This document shows, piece by piece, positions 63,014 through 64,000 of a stretch of DNA of 64,000 nt. The notes beneath the pieces are model-generated. The model did no database searches, was not told the origin of the DNA, and saw only the letters and a program-made list of their open reading frames with translations. The number at the start of each line of letters is the position of its first letter. Position 1 is the first letter of the stretch. The stretch is from Montifringilla adamsi (Eukaryota; Chordata; Aves; Passeriformes; Passeridae): positions 496,001 to 560,000 of the forward strand of contig JAGGNK010006504.1 of NCBI GenBank assembly GCA_017590115.1. Reading direction: 5' to 3'. The position numbers were made by a program, and so were the translations under genes.

Positions 63014-64000
63014 AATGTACATGTAAAGTAACATGTGCCTGAATTAAAAAAATTAAATGCTCACAGGTCTTCAGGCTGAGGAAGAGGTGGGGCTTCATCT
63101 GCACACATCCTTCCATTTCTTACAAGCCTAAACTGTTACCCCAATATTCAGTATCTAGATATTGCAAATCCAGTGGTCTTCAGACACCAGATGAAGAGCT
63201 GCTGTTCTGATTCCACAGTCATATTCTCAAGTTGACCTACACTGCTGCAACTTTCTGCCTCTGAGGATATGTTCAAGGCTGTATTCAGGCACCTACCTGA
63301 ATAGTTTATTTCCAATGACTATACTCACTAGTGCTAGTTGAAGTTAAATAAACTGAAGGTTTGTTCTTCCAAAAACCCCATGCTGCTTACTGTGTAGAAG
63401 CACAGTAACCAGAAAATTGGACACAAATGCACTTTTCCTTAAGATGTGCAGGCTTCTACCATAAGATCTTAAAGGGAACTTAAACATAAGACCTTTTAAC
63501 TTTTTGTTTTTAATGAAATATTAGGTTAGTGATTTGGAAACATAATTTAAAATACTTTGAGAAAACAATGATAGGATTATAACTACATCAATAACTGAAT
63601 TTAGAGTCAGGAAGCAGGCTTATATTAAATTCCTGATCCTTGAGAAGAAAGAGCCCTATGTAGCTATATCAGTAAGGACTTTCCCACTGCTATGTAATGA
63701 TCGAAACAACAGATGCTCAGTGGATCCCTGCATCCCAAGACCATGAACAGGAAGTAACTTATTAATTGCATGAGAGTAGTAATGGCTCATTAGGTGAAAA
63801 TAAATGTGAATTATCTCCAAATTACAATGACTGCCTTTATTAACAACCCAGGTGACATAATTGAATACAACAGGGCACAAAAACACAGTTACTCTAATTA
63901 CATGGAAGCAAAACGATGGAAACACCTCATTAGTACTATTTGAATACACCACGCATAAACCCAGTGCATTTACAGCTATAACAGTGGACAAATAAATAAT
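63014..64000 (-). other. PARP8 intron to the window edge, no recognised feature
   Basis: AT-rich sequence after the CR1 terminus, presumably still intronic since earlier PARP8 exons are missing. No coding exon or repeat recognised. Confidence 0.5.

Overview
The window is non-coding-rich vertebrate DNA that I read as avian. CR1 LINE fragments are scattered throughout, several ending in the bird CR1 3' octamer (ATTCTATG-type), and solo LTRs of bird endogenous retrovirus types are present. Several LTRs resemble types I associate with songbirds, so a passerine or related neoavian is likely but not proven. Base composition is AT-rich except for CpG-dense blocks at the left edge and near 17 kb.

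The only protein-coding gene I can support is the 3' part of PARP8, on the minus strand. Eleven coding exons between 58163 and 45309 join in frame with GT/AG borders to give 900 bp (299 codons plus TAA). They cover the C-terminal ADP-ribosyltransferase (PARP catalytic) domain up to the natural C-terminus. The upstream exons lie beyond the right edge. A canonical poly(A) arrangement at about 44050 suggests a 3' UTR of about 1.3 kb.

Layout: 1-4050 is a cluster of CpG-rich blocks with a conserved-looking AT-rich, homeodomain-site-rich element at about 2.03-2.40 kb. 4.05-44 kb is gene-poor DNA holding LTR pieces (9.7-10.4, 11.7 and 30.7-31.7 kb), CR1 pieces (11.8, 17.4-17.8, 21.2, 28.1 and 33.6-34.0 kb), an isolated CpG island (16.9-17.1 kb), microsatellites and some palindromic motifs that may mark regulatory elements. 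44-58.2 kb is the PARP8 3' half, with a CR1 split by an LTR in one intron and another LTR in a second intron. 58.2-64 kb is intronic and contains a roughly 2 kb degraded CR1 with reverse-transcriptase remnants.

In other amniotes the DNA downstream of PARP8 leads to the promoter side of ISL1 across a gene desert. The left-edge CpG cluster is therefore in the right direction to be an ISL1-side or lncRNA promoter region, but I found no ISL1 coding sequence. No operon, CRISPR array or novel enzymatic system is present. The candidates worth checking are regulatory DNA and nested transposons.
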